This document shows positions 1 to 8,122 of a stretch of DNA of 44,045 bases, in pieces. The notes beneath the pieces are model-generated. The model was not told where the DNA came from. It saw nothing but the letters and a program-made list of their open reading frames with translations, and ran no database searches. The translations under genes were made by a program, and so were the position numbers. The DNA lies in contig JAISUN010000062.1 of NCBI GenBank assembly GCA_031272085.1, positions 1 through 44,045 of the forward strand, in the 5' to 3' direction. The DNA is from Dysgonamonadaceae bacterium (GTDB taxonomy: Bacteria; Bacteroidota; Bacteroidia; Bacteroidales; Azobacteroidaceae). How positions within the stretch are numbered: position 1 is the stretch's first letter; the number at the start of each line of letters is the position of its first letter.

Positions 1-121
<121 letters not shown>

Positions 122-166
122 TTAAACATTTTTTTGACTAAAAAAACTAATACCTGATTATTGTTA

Positions 167-182
167 ATCAAAGTCTGTACCA
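167..182 (-). promoter_or_regulatory. Sigma-54 (RpoN)-like -24/-12 promoter element for nifH
   Basis: On the minus strand the sequence reads TGGTACAGACTTTGAT. Compared with the sigma-54 consensus TGGYACR-N4-TTGCW it matches every position except the -12 C, which is A here. GG and GA are ten bases apart, as required. A start site about 12 bp downstream would give a leader of roughly 39 nt before the nifH ATG. nif promoters in many diazotrophs use sigma-54, so the placement makes sense; that the host uses RpoN here is inference. Confidence 0.5.
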
Positions 183-294
183 TTTGACAAAAAAACGTTA
201 TTCAAACCAATGAATAACGGCATTAAATAACTGATTATTAATAAAATATTGTTAAAACAAAATTTATTGGAAAATTGTCATTTTTATTGAAAAA

Positions 295-338
295 GTTACA
301 TTTTTGTAACATATTTTGCAATAAATTACAAAAATGTA
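295..338. promoter_or_regulatory. Pair of related palindromes, candidate operator
   Basis: GTTACA-TTTT-TGTAAC (295-310) has perfect 6-bp arms. TACA-AAAA-TGTA (327-338) repeats the same core with 4-bp perfect arms. The centres are 30 bp apart, close to three helical turns, so both would face the same side of the DNA. The N4-spaced TTACA/TGTAA half-sites resemble the symmetry of CRP/FNR-family or small dimeric HTH regulator sites. The pair lies upstream of the sigma-54-like element of nifH and of the rightward promoter, so it could serve either gene. Confidence 0.35.
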
Positions 339-402
339 GGATTTTTGCATTTACTTGCTTAAAAAACTTGCAAAGACAATGATTTTTAAAAATAAAAATT
401 TT

Positions 403-434
403 ATTGCACAATAAATAAATTTTATTTATCTTTG
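403..434 (+). promoter_or_regulatory. Bacteroidota-type promoter for the DUF2089-like gene
   Basis: A -33 box ATTG (403-406) is followed after 20 bp by the -7 box TATCTTTG (427-434), a full match to TAnnTTTG. The predicted start site is around 440, giving a leader of about 35 nt before the ATG at 476. Confidence 0.6.
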
Positions 435-475
435 CAGCAATTATTTTAATTACTTGTTTAATAATATTAAAGAAT

Positions 476-751
476 ATGTTACCTTCAAAATGTCCAAGTT
501 GCAATAATGCGCTGAAAGTGAAAGCATTGTATTGCCCGAAGTGCCGAACGGAAGTTTCCGGTTTGTACGAACTTCCTGTGTTTGTGCAACTTACGGAAGA
601 AGAGCAGCAATTTCTGCTGGATTTTGTGAAATTCAGCGGCAGCATCAAGGAAATGGCTGCAAAAATGCACAAAAGTTATCCATTTGTACGGAATTTTTTG
701 GATGAAATTATTGAAAAAATCAAAAAATATGAACAAAATGAAAGTATTTAG
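476..751 (+). CDS. DUF2089-like zinc-ribbon/helix-turn-helix protein
   Basis: A 91-residue protein with an N-terminal zinc ribbon made of two CxxC pairs (CPSC at residues 6-9 and CPKC at about 20-23). A short helical part follows, with LTEEEQQFLLDFVKFSGSIK and then a YPFVRNFLDEI segment resembling the recognition part of a helix-turn-helix. This order (CPxC...CPxC, ELP, L[ST]xEEQxFL, YPTVRNxLDE) is what is known of the DUF2089 family, small presumed transcription factors. It overlaps the start of the next gene, which suggests translational coupling. Its target is unknown; the membrane partner and the palindromes upstream are candidates. Confidence 0.75.
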   Translation: MLPSKCPSCNNALKVKALYCPKCRTEVSGLYELPVFVQLTEEEQQFLLDFVKFSGSIKEMAAKMHKSYPFVRNFLDEIIEKIKKYEQNESI

Positions 752-1346
752 TTTGGTAGTCAACCCTTTTGAGCGGGTTGCTGGCGCAAAGTCCCTTATT
801 ATCGGACTTGCAGTGATGGTTGCCGCAGGATTTGTCGGCACATTTTCCGCGACGTATTTCGACGGCGTTTTGGATGCGCACGTCGGAGCAAGCAGCAATT
901 TTTTGCACTCTTTTGTGTGTTTGGCGATTGACTGGGCGGCCTTGGCTGTCGTTTTCGGCATTTCGGCGGTAATTTTTGCCAGAAACAGCCGCTTGATTGA
1001 CTTGTTCGGCACTTTTGCGCTAGCGCAAACGCCGCGTTTATTGATGGCTTTTTGCGGTTTTTTGTTGCCGCAATCCATCGTCGAACTCAATAAGGCAGCC
1101 GAAACAGAACCGCTCGAAAGCGTGATTGCAAGCGCTCAAACAATTATGAGCCAACCGGGCGTTTTGGCGGCTTTAACGCTGTTTGCGGCGCTGTCCATCG
1201 TGCTGATTGCGTGGTTAGTGGCATTGTATTACAACGCCTTCCGCATTTCGACGAACCTGAAACAACCAAAAATTGTTATCATTTTCATCTTGGGGCTGCT
1301 CGTTGCAGAAGTCGTGTCGAATATTGCGATTGGAATGGTTTTGTAA
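729..1346 (+). CDS. Yip1-like multi-pass membrane protein
   Basis: The protein is 205 residues from the ATG at 729 (MNKMKVFSLVVNPFERV); an ATG at 738 is equally possible. The open frame extends back to 684, but the longer start would lie deep inside the upstream gene. After a short VVNPFERV opening there are about five hydrophobic segments (around residues 22-42, 62-85, 95-118, 148-175 and 182-203). The NPF...ER opening and the multi-pass layout fit the Yip1 (PF04893) family, bacterial members of which are integral membrane proteins of unknown role. It overlaps the DUF2089-like gene by 23 bp, so the two are probably one transcript and may act together. Confidence 0.65.
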   Translation: MNKMKVFSLVVNPFERVAGAKSLIIGLAVMVAAGFVGTFSATYFDGVLDAHVGASSNFLHSFVCLAIDWAALAVVFGISAVIFARNSRLIDLFGTFALAQTPRLLMAFCGFLLPQSIVELNKAAETEPLESVIASAQTIMSQPGVLAALTLFAALSIVLIAWLVALYYNAFRISTNLKQPKIVIIFILGLLVAEVVSNIAIGMVL

Positions 1347-1381
1347 AAGCCGCAAATATTTAGGGTAGATAGGTTATTTCC

Positions 1382-2032
1382 TTAAATATAATATTCCGTA
1401 GCGTCCACCAAGCCCGAACGCAACGCATATTTGGTCGCTTCGTAAACGTTATTGACCTCCAATTTGCGGAAAATATTTTTTTTGTGGGTAGTAATCGTGT
1501 GGATGCTCGAAAAGCGTTCTTCGGCAATTTCCTTTACCGATTTGCCGAGGGCGATAAGTTTCAAAATTTCTTTTTCCGAAGACGTAAGCAACTGTTTTTC
1601 AGATTCTTTGCTTTCAATAAAATCTAAAATAAACTGTTTCAGCCGCGGACAAACGTAACGTTTCCCACGCAGGACATTGCGCAAGGCTTCGCGGATTTCT
1701 TCGTCGGAAGAATTTTTCAGCAATATGCCGAAAGCCTCTTCAATACTGATTCTTTTAAGAAAAGGCAGGGCAAGTTCGTCGGAAAACAGCAGCCAGTCGA
1801 TAGCAGGAAATCGGGAAGCGACAATCAGCAGTTCTTCTATGTTGTTGAAATCGAGGTTGGTATAGTCGAGAACTACGGCGGCGTCGGAAAATTCCGAAAC
1901 GAGGGAAATCAGTTCTTTTTTAGTCGGGGCTTCCATTATCCGGTCGGCAAAACCGCATTCTTTCAGCAAGAACCGTATCCCGGCTTTGCTGATTGCCTGG
2001 TTGTCCGCTATTATAAAAACCGAGTGTTCCAT
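1382..2032 (-). CDS. NarL/LuxR-type response regulator
   Basis: A 216-residue two-domain regulator. The receiver domain covers roughly residues 1-120: D10 in IIADN, the likely phosphoacceptor D56 in VVLDYTN, S84 in LLFSDE and K106 in ILLKNSS. The LuxR/GerE helix-turn-helix covers about 147-212, with LTSSEKEILKLIALGKSVKEI, then SIHTITTHKKNIFRKL and a YALRSGL ending, the usual sequence of this fold. No histidine kinase is adjacent, so the partner must be elsewhere. It is divergent from cysK and the two share a 121-bp control region. A 12-mer (ATATTTAGGGTA) lies just past its stop and recurs inverted in that control region, which hints at control of cysK or of itself; this is inference. Confidence 0.85.
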   Translation of the reverse strand: MEHSVFIIADNQAISKAGIRFLLKECGFADRIMEAPTKKELISLVSEFSDAAVVLDYTNLDFNNIEELLIVASRFPAIDWLLFSDELALPFLKRISIEEAFGILLKNSSDEEIREALRNVLRGKRYVCPRLKQFILDFIESKESEKQLLTSSEKEILKLIALGKSVKEIAEERFSSIHTITTHKKNIFRKLEVNNVYEATKYALRSGLVDATEYYI

Positions 2033-2051
2033 TTTGCTGCGTTAGATTGTG

Positions 2052-2059
2052 CAAAGATA
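2052..2059 (-). promoter_or_regulatory. -7 box of the response-regulator promoter
   Basis: On the minus strand TATCTTTG is an exact TAnnTTTG box, 20 bp before the ATG at 2032. The -33 region, about 20 bp further back, is T-rich (TTT) without a clear TTG, so the promoter is only half supported. Confidence 0.4.
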
Positions 2060-2080
2060 CGGTTTTTATTTTTCCGAAAA

Positions 2081-2100
2081 AATACCCTAAATATGGTATT
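2081..2100. promoter_or_regulatory. Palindrome overlapping the cysK -33 box, candidate operator
   Basis: AATACC-CTAAATAT-GGTATT has perfect 6-bp arms and an 8-nt centre, and its right arm overlaps the cysK -33 box at 2099-2101. The part TACCCTAAATAT (2083-2094) recurs as its exact reverse complement at 1356-1367, just downstream of the response regulator. A dimeric regulator bound here would touch the cysK promoter. Confidence 0.4.
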
Positions 2101-2129
2101 GTTTAAAAACGGAAAAAACTTTATCTTTG
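2099..2129 (+). promoter_or_regulatory. cysK promoter
   Basis: TTG (2099-2101) is followed after 20 bp by TATCTTTG (2122-2129), a full match to the Bacteroidota -7 consensus. The predicted leader before the ATG at 2154 is about 18-20 nt. Confidence 0.6.
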
Positions 2130-2153
2130 TACCAAAATAAATATTAGCAAATT

Positions 2154-3101
2154 ATGGCAAAAATAGCAAAAAAACTTACAGATTTAATCGGGAATACTCC
2201 GCTGCTGGAACTCTCGAATTTCAACCGCATTCACGGCGCACAGGCTCGGATTGTCGGCAAGTTGGAGGCGTTCAATCCCGCATCCAGCGTGAAAGACCGC
2301 ATTGCTCTGGCGATGATTGAAGACGCCGAAGCGAAAGGAATCCTAAAACAGGGAGTGGAACTGATTGAGCCGACAAGCGGCAATACCGGCATAGGTCTGG
2401 CTTTCGTGAGCGCGGCCAAGGGCTACAAACTAACGCTCACGATGCCCGAAACGATGAGCATCGAACGCCGCAACCTCTTGAAGGCTCTGGGTGCAAACCT
2501 TGTGCTGACGCCGGGCGCCGACGGGATGAAAGGCGCGATAGCAAAGGCTGTGGAACTGAAAGAGGCCAATCCGAAAGCAATTATTTTACAGCAGTTTGAA
2601 AATCCCGCCAATCCCGAAGTTCACAAGCGGACGACCGCCGAAGAAATCTGGCGCGATACCGACGGAAAAGTGGATATTTTTGTGTCGGGAGTTGGCACAG
2701 GCGGTACTGTCAGCGGAGTTGGCGAAGTCCTGAAAAAGCGCAATCCGAAAGTTCAGATTGTAGCCGTCGAACCTGCCGAATCGCCCGTACTTTCAGGCGG
2801 AAAATCAGGCCCTCACAAGATTCAGGGAATAGGCGCAGGTTTTGTTCCGAAAACTTACAACGCAAGCGTGGTGGACAAAATAATTCAGGTCGGCAACGAC
2901 GACGCAATCCGCACCGGACGCGAACTTGCCAAACAGGAAGGACTTTTGGTCGGCATTTCGTCGGGAGCGGCGGCTTTTGCTGCCCTGCAATTAGCCAAAC
3001 AGCCGGAAAATGCAGGCAAAACAATAGTCGCAATCCTGCCCGACACAGGCGAGCGTTATTTATCGACCGTTCTTTTTGCTTTTGAAGAATATCCGTTGTA
3101 A
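2154..3101 (+). CDS. cysK: Cysteine synthase A (O-acetylserine sulfhydrylase)
   Basis: A 315-residue PLP enzyme that makes cysteine from O-acetylserine and sulfide in the cytoplasm. The opening [13 protein letters not shown] is the family signature. The PLP lysine is K47 in [11 protein letters not shown], the substrate loop is [12 protein letters not shown] (about 72-83), and the phosphate-binding glycine loop is [11 protein letters not shown] (about 178-188). [12 protein letters not shown] near the end is also typical. The length matches the A-type enzyme. It stands alone after its own promoter. Cystathionine beta-synthase-like relatives share the fold, but the ERYLST ending and length favour CysK. 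Confidence 0.95.
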   Translation: MAKIAKKLTDLIGNTPLLELSNFNRIHGAQARIVGKLEAFNPASSVKDRIALAMIEDAEAKGILKQGVELIEPTSGNTGIGLAFVSAAKGYKLTLTMPETMSIERRNLLKALGANLVLTPGADGMKGAIAKAVELKEANPKAIILQQFENPANPEVHKRTTAEEIWRDTDGKVDIFVSGVGTGGTVSGVGEVLKKRNPKVQIVAVEPAESPVLSGGKSGPHKIQGIGAGFVPKTYNASVVDKIIQVGNDDAIRTGRELAKQEGLLVGISSGAAAFAALQLAKQPENAGKTIVAILPDTGERYLSTVLFAFEEYPL

Positions 3102-3147
3102 GAAAATATTTTGTACCTTTGCACCTGAATAAATTATTCTTGTGCTT

Positions 3148-4494
3148 ATGGAAACTCAAAAAGTTCCCCTCGGACTGGGGAAGGACGACATAGGGAAGTT
3201 GTTGATGCAGTATGCAATTCCGGCGATTATCGCCACAACTGCTTCCTCGCTTTATAACATTACCGACAGCATTTTTATCGGACACGGGGTAGGGCCTCTG
3301 GCTCTGTCGGGGCTGGCTATTTCGTTTCCGCTTATGAACCTGACTGCCGCTTTCGGCTCTATGGTCGGCGTGGGCGCATCCACCCTGCTCTCAATCAGGA
3401 TGGGGCAAAAAGACTACGATACGGCCAATAATATTCTCGGTAACGTGCTGGTTATGAATCTCATAATGGGCGTTATCGTTACCGCTGTAATGCTGCCTTT
3501 TCTGAAACCAATCCTTATTTTTTTCAGCGCAGGCGCGGAAACTCTGCATTATGCCGAAGAATTTATGACGATTATCCTTTGCGGAAACGTCGTAACCCAC
3601 ATGTATTTCGGCCTGAACGCCCTGATTCGCTCGTCGGGAAATCCTCGCAAGTCGATGATGGCTACAATTATGACTGTTTGTATCAACTTGGTACTCAATC
3701 CATTATTTATTTTCGGATTTCATTGGGGAATAAAAGGGTCGGCTATTGCAACGGTCATTTCGCAGGTAATAGTTCTCTGCTGGCAAATACATCTGTTCAA
3801 CAACAAAGATTTCTTTATCCATTGGAAAAGAGGAATTTACCGGCTTAAAAAGAATATCGTTTCCGATTCGCTGTCTATCGGGCTTGCGCCGTTTTTGATG
3901 AATGCGGCGAGTTGCCTGATTGTCATTCTGATTAATAAGCAGTTAATTCGGCACGGAGGCGATTTGGCGGTAGGCGCTTACGGCATCGTGAACCGCGTTT
4001 CTTTCCTGTTTGTGATGATTGTTATAGGCTTGAATCAGGGAATGCAGCCGATTGCGGGCTACAATTACGGGGCGAAACTTTATCCCCGCGTGCTGGAAGT
4101 GCTGAAAAAGGCGGTTTTTTTCGCCACAATAGTAATGGTTACCGGATTTGCGGTTGTGGAATTGTTTCCCCACGCCGTGGCCTCGGTTTTCACGAAGGAA
4201 GAGTCGCTGATAAATCTGGCTGTGGAAGGCCTACGGTGGGTATTTTACATCTATCCGCTGGTAGGATTCCAGATGGTCAGTTCGGCCTTTTTCCAGAGTA
4301 TCGGCAAGGCTCAAAAGTCGATTATCCTCTCTATGTCGCGGCAAGTGCTGCTTTTAATCCCGTTTTTGCTCATTTTCCCGAATATTTGGAAAATCGACGG
4401 CGTTTGGGCGAGCATCACGGTTTCGGACGCTTTATCGGTTTTGATTGCCGGATTTTTGCTCTGGCGCGAACTGCGTAAATGGAATAAAAAATAA
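3148..4494 (+). CDS. MATE family efflux transporter
   Basis: A 448-residue inner-membrane protein with about twelve hydrophobic helices in two similar halves. The motif YNITDSIFIGHGVGPLALSGL near residues 33-53 is the hallmark of the MATE family (compare NorM/DinF), and GLNQGMQPIAGYNYGA at about 290-305 is the matching loop of the second half. MATE proteins export cationic drugs or metabolites using Na+ or H+; the substrate cannot be read from sequence. The frame opens at a GTG at 3142, but the ATG at 3148 is the better start. A TACCTTTG box (3114-3121) precedes it without a well-placed -33 box. It probably forms an operon with the next two genes (26 and 11 bp gaps). Confidence 0.9.
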   Translation: METQKVPLGLGKDDIGKLLMQYAIPAIIATTASSLYNITDSIFIGHGVGPLALSGLAISFPLMNLTAAFGSMVGVGASTLLSIRMGQKDYDTANNILGNVLVMNLIMGVIVTAVMLPFLKPILIFFSAGAETLHYAEEFMTIILCGNVVTHMYFGLNALIRSSGNPRKSMMATIMTVCINLVLNPLFIFGFHWGIKGSAIATVISQVIVLCWQIHLFNNKDFFIHWKRGIYRLKKNIVSDSLSIGLAPFLMNAASCLIVILINKQLIRHGGDLAVGAYGIVNRVSFLFVMIVIGLNQGMQPIAGYNYGAKLYPRVLEVLKKAVFFATIVMVTGFAVVELFPHAVASVFTKEESLINLAVEGLRWVFYIYPLVGFQMVSSAFFQSIGKAQKSIILSMSRQVLLLIPFLLIFPNIWKIDGVWASITVSDALSVLIAGFLLWRELRKWNKK

Positions 4495-4520
4495 AAAATA
4501 CCTGAAAAATATATAGAAAA

Positions 4521-5135
4521 ATGAAAAATTATGTGATAACGATAGGTCGGCAACTCGGCAGCGGTGGAAAAGCGGTAGGCGAAAAACTTGCTAACGAACT
4601 CGGAATCAGTTGCTACGACAAGGAACTCCTGCTGCTGGCTTCGCAGGAAAGCGGACTTTGTACGGAATGTTTTGAGGCTTCCGACGAGAAAAACGCCAAA
4701 AGTTGGTTCGGGAGTTATTTCGGCTTCCGGTCGGGCTTTATGGGCTTCAATACGGGCAATTACCTGCGCAGCGAGACGTTTTTCAAGATTCAGAGCGATA
4801 TTATTCTCGACCTTGCCGAGAAATCCTCCTGCATTTTCGTAGGCCGTTGCGCCGATTATATTTTGAGGAAACATCCTCGGCGTTTGAGTATTTTTATCAG
4901 CGCTTCCGATAAAGACCGGATTGCGCGGTTAGTGCGAAACAACGGCATTTCGGAAAAGGAAGCGAAAGCGCAAATAGAGCAGGCCGACCGTACCCGCGCC
5001 TCCTATTACAACTATTATAGCGCCAAAGTCTGGGGAATGGCCGCTTCTTACGACATTTGTTTCAATTCATCGCTGTTTGACGAGGACGAGATAACGGCCT
5101 ACATCCGCGATTACGTTAAAAAGAAATTTCTTTAA
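4521..5135 (+). CDS. Cytidylate-kinase-like P-loop protein
   Basis: A 204-residue protein beginning MKNYVITIGRQLGSGGKAVG, the modified P-loop of the cytidylate kinase-like family (PF13189). ELGISCYDKELLLLAS follows at about residues 28-43. Later come FVGRCADYIL (about 107-116) and a lid-like RIARLVRNNGISEKEAKAQI stretch followed by DRTRASYYNYYSAKVWG, also family features. These stand-alone proteins are common in Bacteroidota and Firmicutes beside transporters. Their substrate is not established, and a genuine cmk would normally be about 230 residues with a different nucleotide-binding region. Downstream of the MATE gene and 11 bp before the metallophosphoesterase gene. Confidence 0.8.
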   Translation: MKNYVITIGRQLGSGGKAVGEKLANELGISCYDKELLLLASQESGLCTECFEASDEKNAKSWFGSYFGFRSGFMGFNTGNYLRSETFFKIQSDIILDLAEKSSCIFVGRCADYILRKHPRRLSIFISASDKDRIARLVRNNGISEKEAKAQIEQADRTRASYYNYYSAKVWGMAASYDICFNSSLFDEDEITAYIRDYVKKKFL

Positions 5136-5146
5136 CCTCCGGAAAA

Positions 5147-6274
5147 ATGTTTGGATTTTTTGTCTTCATTTTTGCTGTTTATGCGGTTTTTAATCTTTAT
5201 GTGATTCGGAAACTGATGAAATCGCTTCCGCAACGGCCTTCGCTCTTGAAGTCCGCTGTGTTGGCGGTTTTTATTTTCCTGTTTGCCGCATTTCCGCTTG
5301 CAATGCTGCTTCGCAACCTGTTGCCGCTGCCTGTTCTGAAAGCGCTTTATATGCCCGGAACTTTTTGGCTGGCTGTAATGATGTATTTGCTTGTATATCT
5401 TGTTGTTACGGATATTCTGTTTTTGCTGTTGAGGCTTTTTGGCGCGATTCCCAAAAATTCGAGGGCAAAATGGAGCAGCGTCCGCGTTTCAATAGGCGTT
5501 GTTTTCATTGCCGGACTGCTGATTTACGGTTATTGGAATTTTACTCATCCTGTTGTGGTTGAGCGTGTTATAGAGATAGACAAGCCTGCCGGAAAGTTTT
5601 CGGAATTGAAAGTCGTCGCCGTCAGCGACCTTCATCTCGGGGCCAATATCGACCGCGCCCGCCTGACGAAATACGTCGATTTGATAAACGCTCAAAACCC
5701 TGATATTGTGCTGATTGCGGGCGATATTGTCGATAACAGCGCCCGCCCTTTGAACGAGGAGCGGATGGAGGAGGAAATCAACCGCATAAACGCGCATCTG
5801 GGTGTGTATTTTTGCCTTGGAAATCACGAATATTTGTCCGGAATCGAGGAAAGCCTCGATTTCCTGAAAAAAACAAAAATGCACTTGTTGATAGATGATA
5901 ATGTGCTTATTGACAGCAGTTTATATGTTATCGGACGGGACGATTCAAAACTGAATCCCGACAGAAAAACATTACAGGAATTGGTTGCGGCGGCGAATCT
6001 GGATTTGCCCTTAATCCTGCTCGACCACGAGCCATACGGGTTGGAAGAGGCCGCGCAGTGCGGCATCGACCTGCAAATTTCCGGCCATACGCATAATGGG
6101 CAAATCTGGCCGGGAAACCTGATTGCAGCCGCTATTTTTGAACTTCCTTACGGTTTCGCCAAAAAAGGCTCGACAAATTATTGCGTTTCTTCCGGCCTCG
6201 GACTGTGGGGGCCGATGCTGCGAATCGGCACTCAATCGGAAATTGTTGTTATTCGTTTGAAGTTTAAAAATTAA
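5147..6274 (+). CDS. Membrane-anchored metallophosphoesterase (YkuE/YaeI-like)
   Basis: A 375-residue protein. The first about 130 residues hold four hydrophobic segments; the rest is a calcineurin-like phosphoesterase domain. Metal ligands are visible in order: D161 and H163 in AVSDLHLGAN, AGDIVDN near 196, LGNHEYLSG near 224, LLDHEP near 285 and SGHTHNGQIWPGN near 312. In known relatives this domain binds two metal ions and hydrolyses phosphoesters, for example in UDP-diacylglucosamine or other lipid-linked substrates. The catalytic domain follows the last helix, and its side of the membrane depends on topology (probably external). Third gene of the MATE operon. Confidence 0.85.
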   Translation: MFGFFVFIFAVYAVFNLYVIRKLMKSLPQRPSLLKSAVLAVFIFLFAAFPLAMLLRNLLPLPVLKALYMPGTFWLAVMMYLLVYLVVTDILFLLLRLFGAIPKNSRAKWSSVRVSIGVVFIAGLLIYGYWNFTHPVVVERVIEIDKPAGKFSELKVVAVSDLHLGANIDRARLTKYVDLINAQNPDIVLIAGDIVDNSARPLNEERMEEEINRINAHLGVYFCLGNHEYLSGIEESLDFLKKTKMHLLIDDNVLIDSSLYVIGRDDSKLNPDRKTLQELVAAANLDLPLILLDHEPYGLEEAAQCGIDLQISGHTHNGQIWPGNLIAAAIFELPYGFAKKGSTNYCVSSGLGLWGPMLRIGTQSEIVVIRLKFKN

Positions 6275-6328
6275 TGCTTATATTTGTGGCGGAAAATTTT
6301 AAAAATATTTCAAATCTAATATTTACCG

Positions 6329-6359
6329 ATTGGACTGTTGTATAATTAAAGTAACTTTG
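6329..6359 (+). promoter_or_regulatory. Promoter for the membrane/heme-propeller gene pair
   Basis: ATTG (6329-6332) is followed after 19 bp by TAACTTTG (6352-6359), an exact -7 box. The expected start site (about 4-8 bp downstream) falls at or next to the ATG at 6366, so the transcript would be nearly leaderless if this start codon is right. Confidence 0.5.
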
Positions 6360-6365
6360 TCTATT

Positions 6366-8111
6366 ATGAAACATAAATCCACAATTTTTTGGCTCGCAAT
6401 TTTGGCCGTTCTGTTTGCTTTTTTGCAAATCAGGCATGAGTTCCATTTCTATTATGTGGAGCAGAATCAACTGTTTCAGAACGATTTCGCTTTTGTTGCC
6501 GATATGCTGTTTAATGTCGGCGGATTGGCTGCGGCGCTTGCAGAATTTTTGGTTCAATTTTTCATTTATCCCTTTGCAGGAGCGGCTATTACGGCTGTTT
6601 TGCTGACTGCGGCGGGTTGGCTTTGCCATTCCTTGGTTAAAAAACTGTCGCCTGATTCAAATTTGGCGGTATTTTGCCTTTTGCCGGTTGCAGCGCTGCT
6701 TTTTGTGCATCTGGATTATATTTATCTCATTTCGGGGACTGCGGCTTTTATTTTTGCGCTCCTGTCGCTGCGTTTAGTTTTGCAAATCCGGGATTTTTAC
6801 GCGAGGCTCGCTGTTGAAGCGGTATTGACGGTTGTTTTGTTCCTTATCGCGGGTTCTGTTTTTGCACTTTTTGCCTTGCTTGCCGTTCTTATTGAGATTT
6901 TGTTTTTTAAATCCGGGGCGAAGCGGTTTCTCGTGCTGATTCTCGCAGTGGAAGCGGTTTTTATTGCGTGGTTGAGCATAAAATGTTCTGTTTATGGCGA
7001 ATATCGTTTTGCCGTCTTGCCCGACCTCTATTATAACTCGCAAATAAAGCCCGGTTCGGTGGTGCATTTTTCTTGGATTTCGATGGTAATTCTGATTATT
7101 GCAGCGCGGTTATTTAAATTCCGTACCCGCTTGCTAAATTGGATTTCCCTTGCAGTTCAGGCAGTTATAATAATTATAGTTTGCCGGATAGGACTTCCGA
7201 AATATGAATTTCGTAATTCTTACGAAACCAAAAAGTTTGATTATTATTGCCGCACCGAGCAATGGAATAAAATCCTCGAAGAGGGTAGGGGAAAGATTAC
7301 TAACTACCTGAAACTATGCTACATAAATCTTGCGCTTTCGGAGCGTGGCGAACTTGCCGAGCGGATGTTCGATTTCGACCAGCGCGACCCCAAAGGATTG
7401 ATGGCCGAATGGAACAAAACAACCGGCATCTCTCTGCTGAACAGCGATATAGCCTATTCCATGAACTGCATTGCGCTGTCGCAGGAAATGGCTTTTGAAG
7501 CCCACATCGGCGCGGTTGACGGCGGAAATCCGAGGGCTTTGAAGCGTTTAGTCGAGACAAATCTTATTTTTGGGGCTTATCCGGTGGCGGAAAAATATAT
7601 TGCCGTATTGGAAAATACGCTTGCTTACCGCGATTGGGCAAAGTCGCAACGCCGTTTCCTGTACGACGACAGCGCAGTTGAAAACGACGCCGCGCTTGGC
7701 GTTAAACTCCGTTCAATCCCCGATACGAACAGCCTTTCGGCGATTGCCGGATTGGATGTTGAACTGCAACAAATAGCCGAAAAAAATCCGGATTCCCGTT
7801 CCGCAATCGAATATTTGGGCGCTCTTCTGCTGTTAGCCAAGGATTTTAATGGTTTTAAATCGATGATTGAACGTTACAGCGGTACGCCTGTTTTGCCCCG
7901 TTTGCCCCGCAGTTTTCAGGAGGCTGTTTGCGTTCTTAACGAAGCAAATCCTTCGGCGTGGGCAAGTTACGGCGTTTCGGACGATACGGCAAGCCGTTTT
8001 AACCGCTTCAAACAGACTGTTTTAGCCAATAAAAACAACCGCGGCGGACTTCCCTCTATTTTGGCTCCGCAATTTGGAAATACATATTGGTATTTTGTTA
8101 TGTTTAAGTAA
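6366..8111 (+). CDS. Multi-pass membrane protein with soluble C-terminal half (DUF6057-like)
   Basis: Read from the ATG at 6366 the protein has 581 residues; the open frame reaches back to 6330, but that stretch is the promoter. The N-terminal about 285 residues carry eight to ten hydrophobic helices. The C-terminal 300 residues are soluble and helical with TPR-like character (for example YLKLCYINLALSERGELAERMF and SAIEYLGALLLLAKDFNGFKSM). This layout recalls a Bacteroidales family I remember as DUF6057, found next to propeller lipoproteins, but I cannot verify the name. Function unknown. It sits 11 bp before the heme-propeller lipoprotein gene, so the two are co-transcribed and probably work together at the inner membrane. 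Confidence 0.6.
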   Translation: MKHKSTIFWLAILAVLFAFLQIRHEFHFYYVEQNQLFQNDFAFVADMLFNVGGLAAALAEFLVQFFIYPFAGAAITAVLLTAAGWLCHSLVKKLSPDSNLAVFCLLPVAALLFVHLDYIYLISGTAAFIFALLSLRLVLQIRDFYARLAVEAVLTVVLFLIAGSVFALFALLAVLIEILFFKSGAKRFLVLILAVEAVFIAWLSIKCSVYGEYRFAVLPDLYYNSQIKPGSVVHFSWISMVILIIAARLFKFRTRLLNWISLAVQAVIIIIVCRIGLPKYEFRNSYETKKFDYYCRTEQWNKILEEGRGKITNYLKLCYINLALSERGELAERMFDFDQRDPKGLMAEWNKTTGISLLNSDIAYSMNCIALSQEMAFEAHIGAVDGGNPRALKRLVETNLIFGAYPVAEKYIAVLENTLAYRDWAKSQRRFLYDDSAVENDAALGVKLRSIPDTNSLSAIAGLDVELQQIAEKNPDSRSAIEYLGALLLLAKDFNGFKSMIERYSGTPVLPRLPRSFQEAVCVLNEANPSAWASYGVSDDTASRFNRFKQTVLANKNNRGGLPSILAPQFGNTYWYFVMFK

Positions 8112-8122
8112 TTGATAATGAG

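Noticed and set aside
295-350. NifA-type upstream activator site (TGT-N10-ACA) upstream of nifH
   Set aside because: The best case (TGT at 305-307 with GCA ten bases on) has a mismatch, and no exact site was found in 119-475.
3114-3121. TACCTTTG box before the MATE gene
   Set aside because: No TTG at 19-22 bp upstream (the nearest gives 15 or 29 bp), so it was not listed as a promoter.
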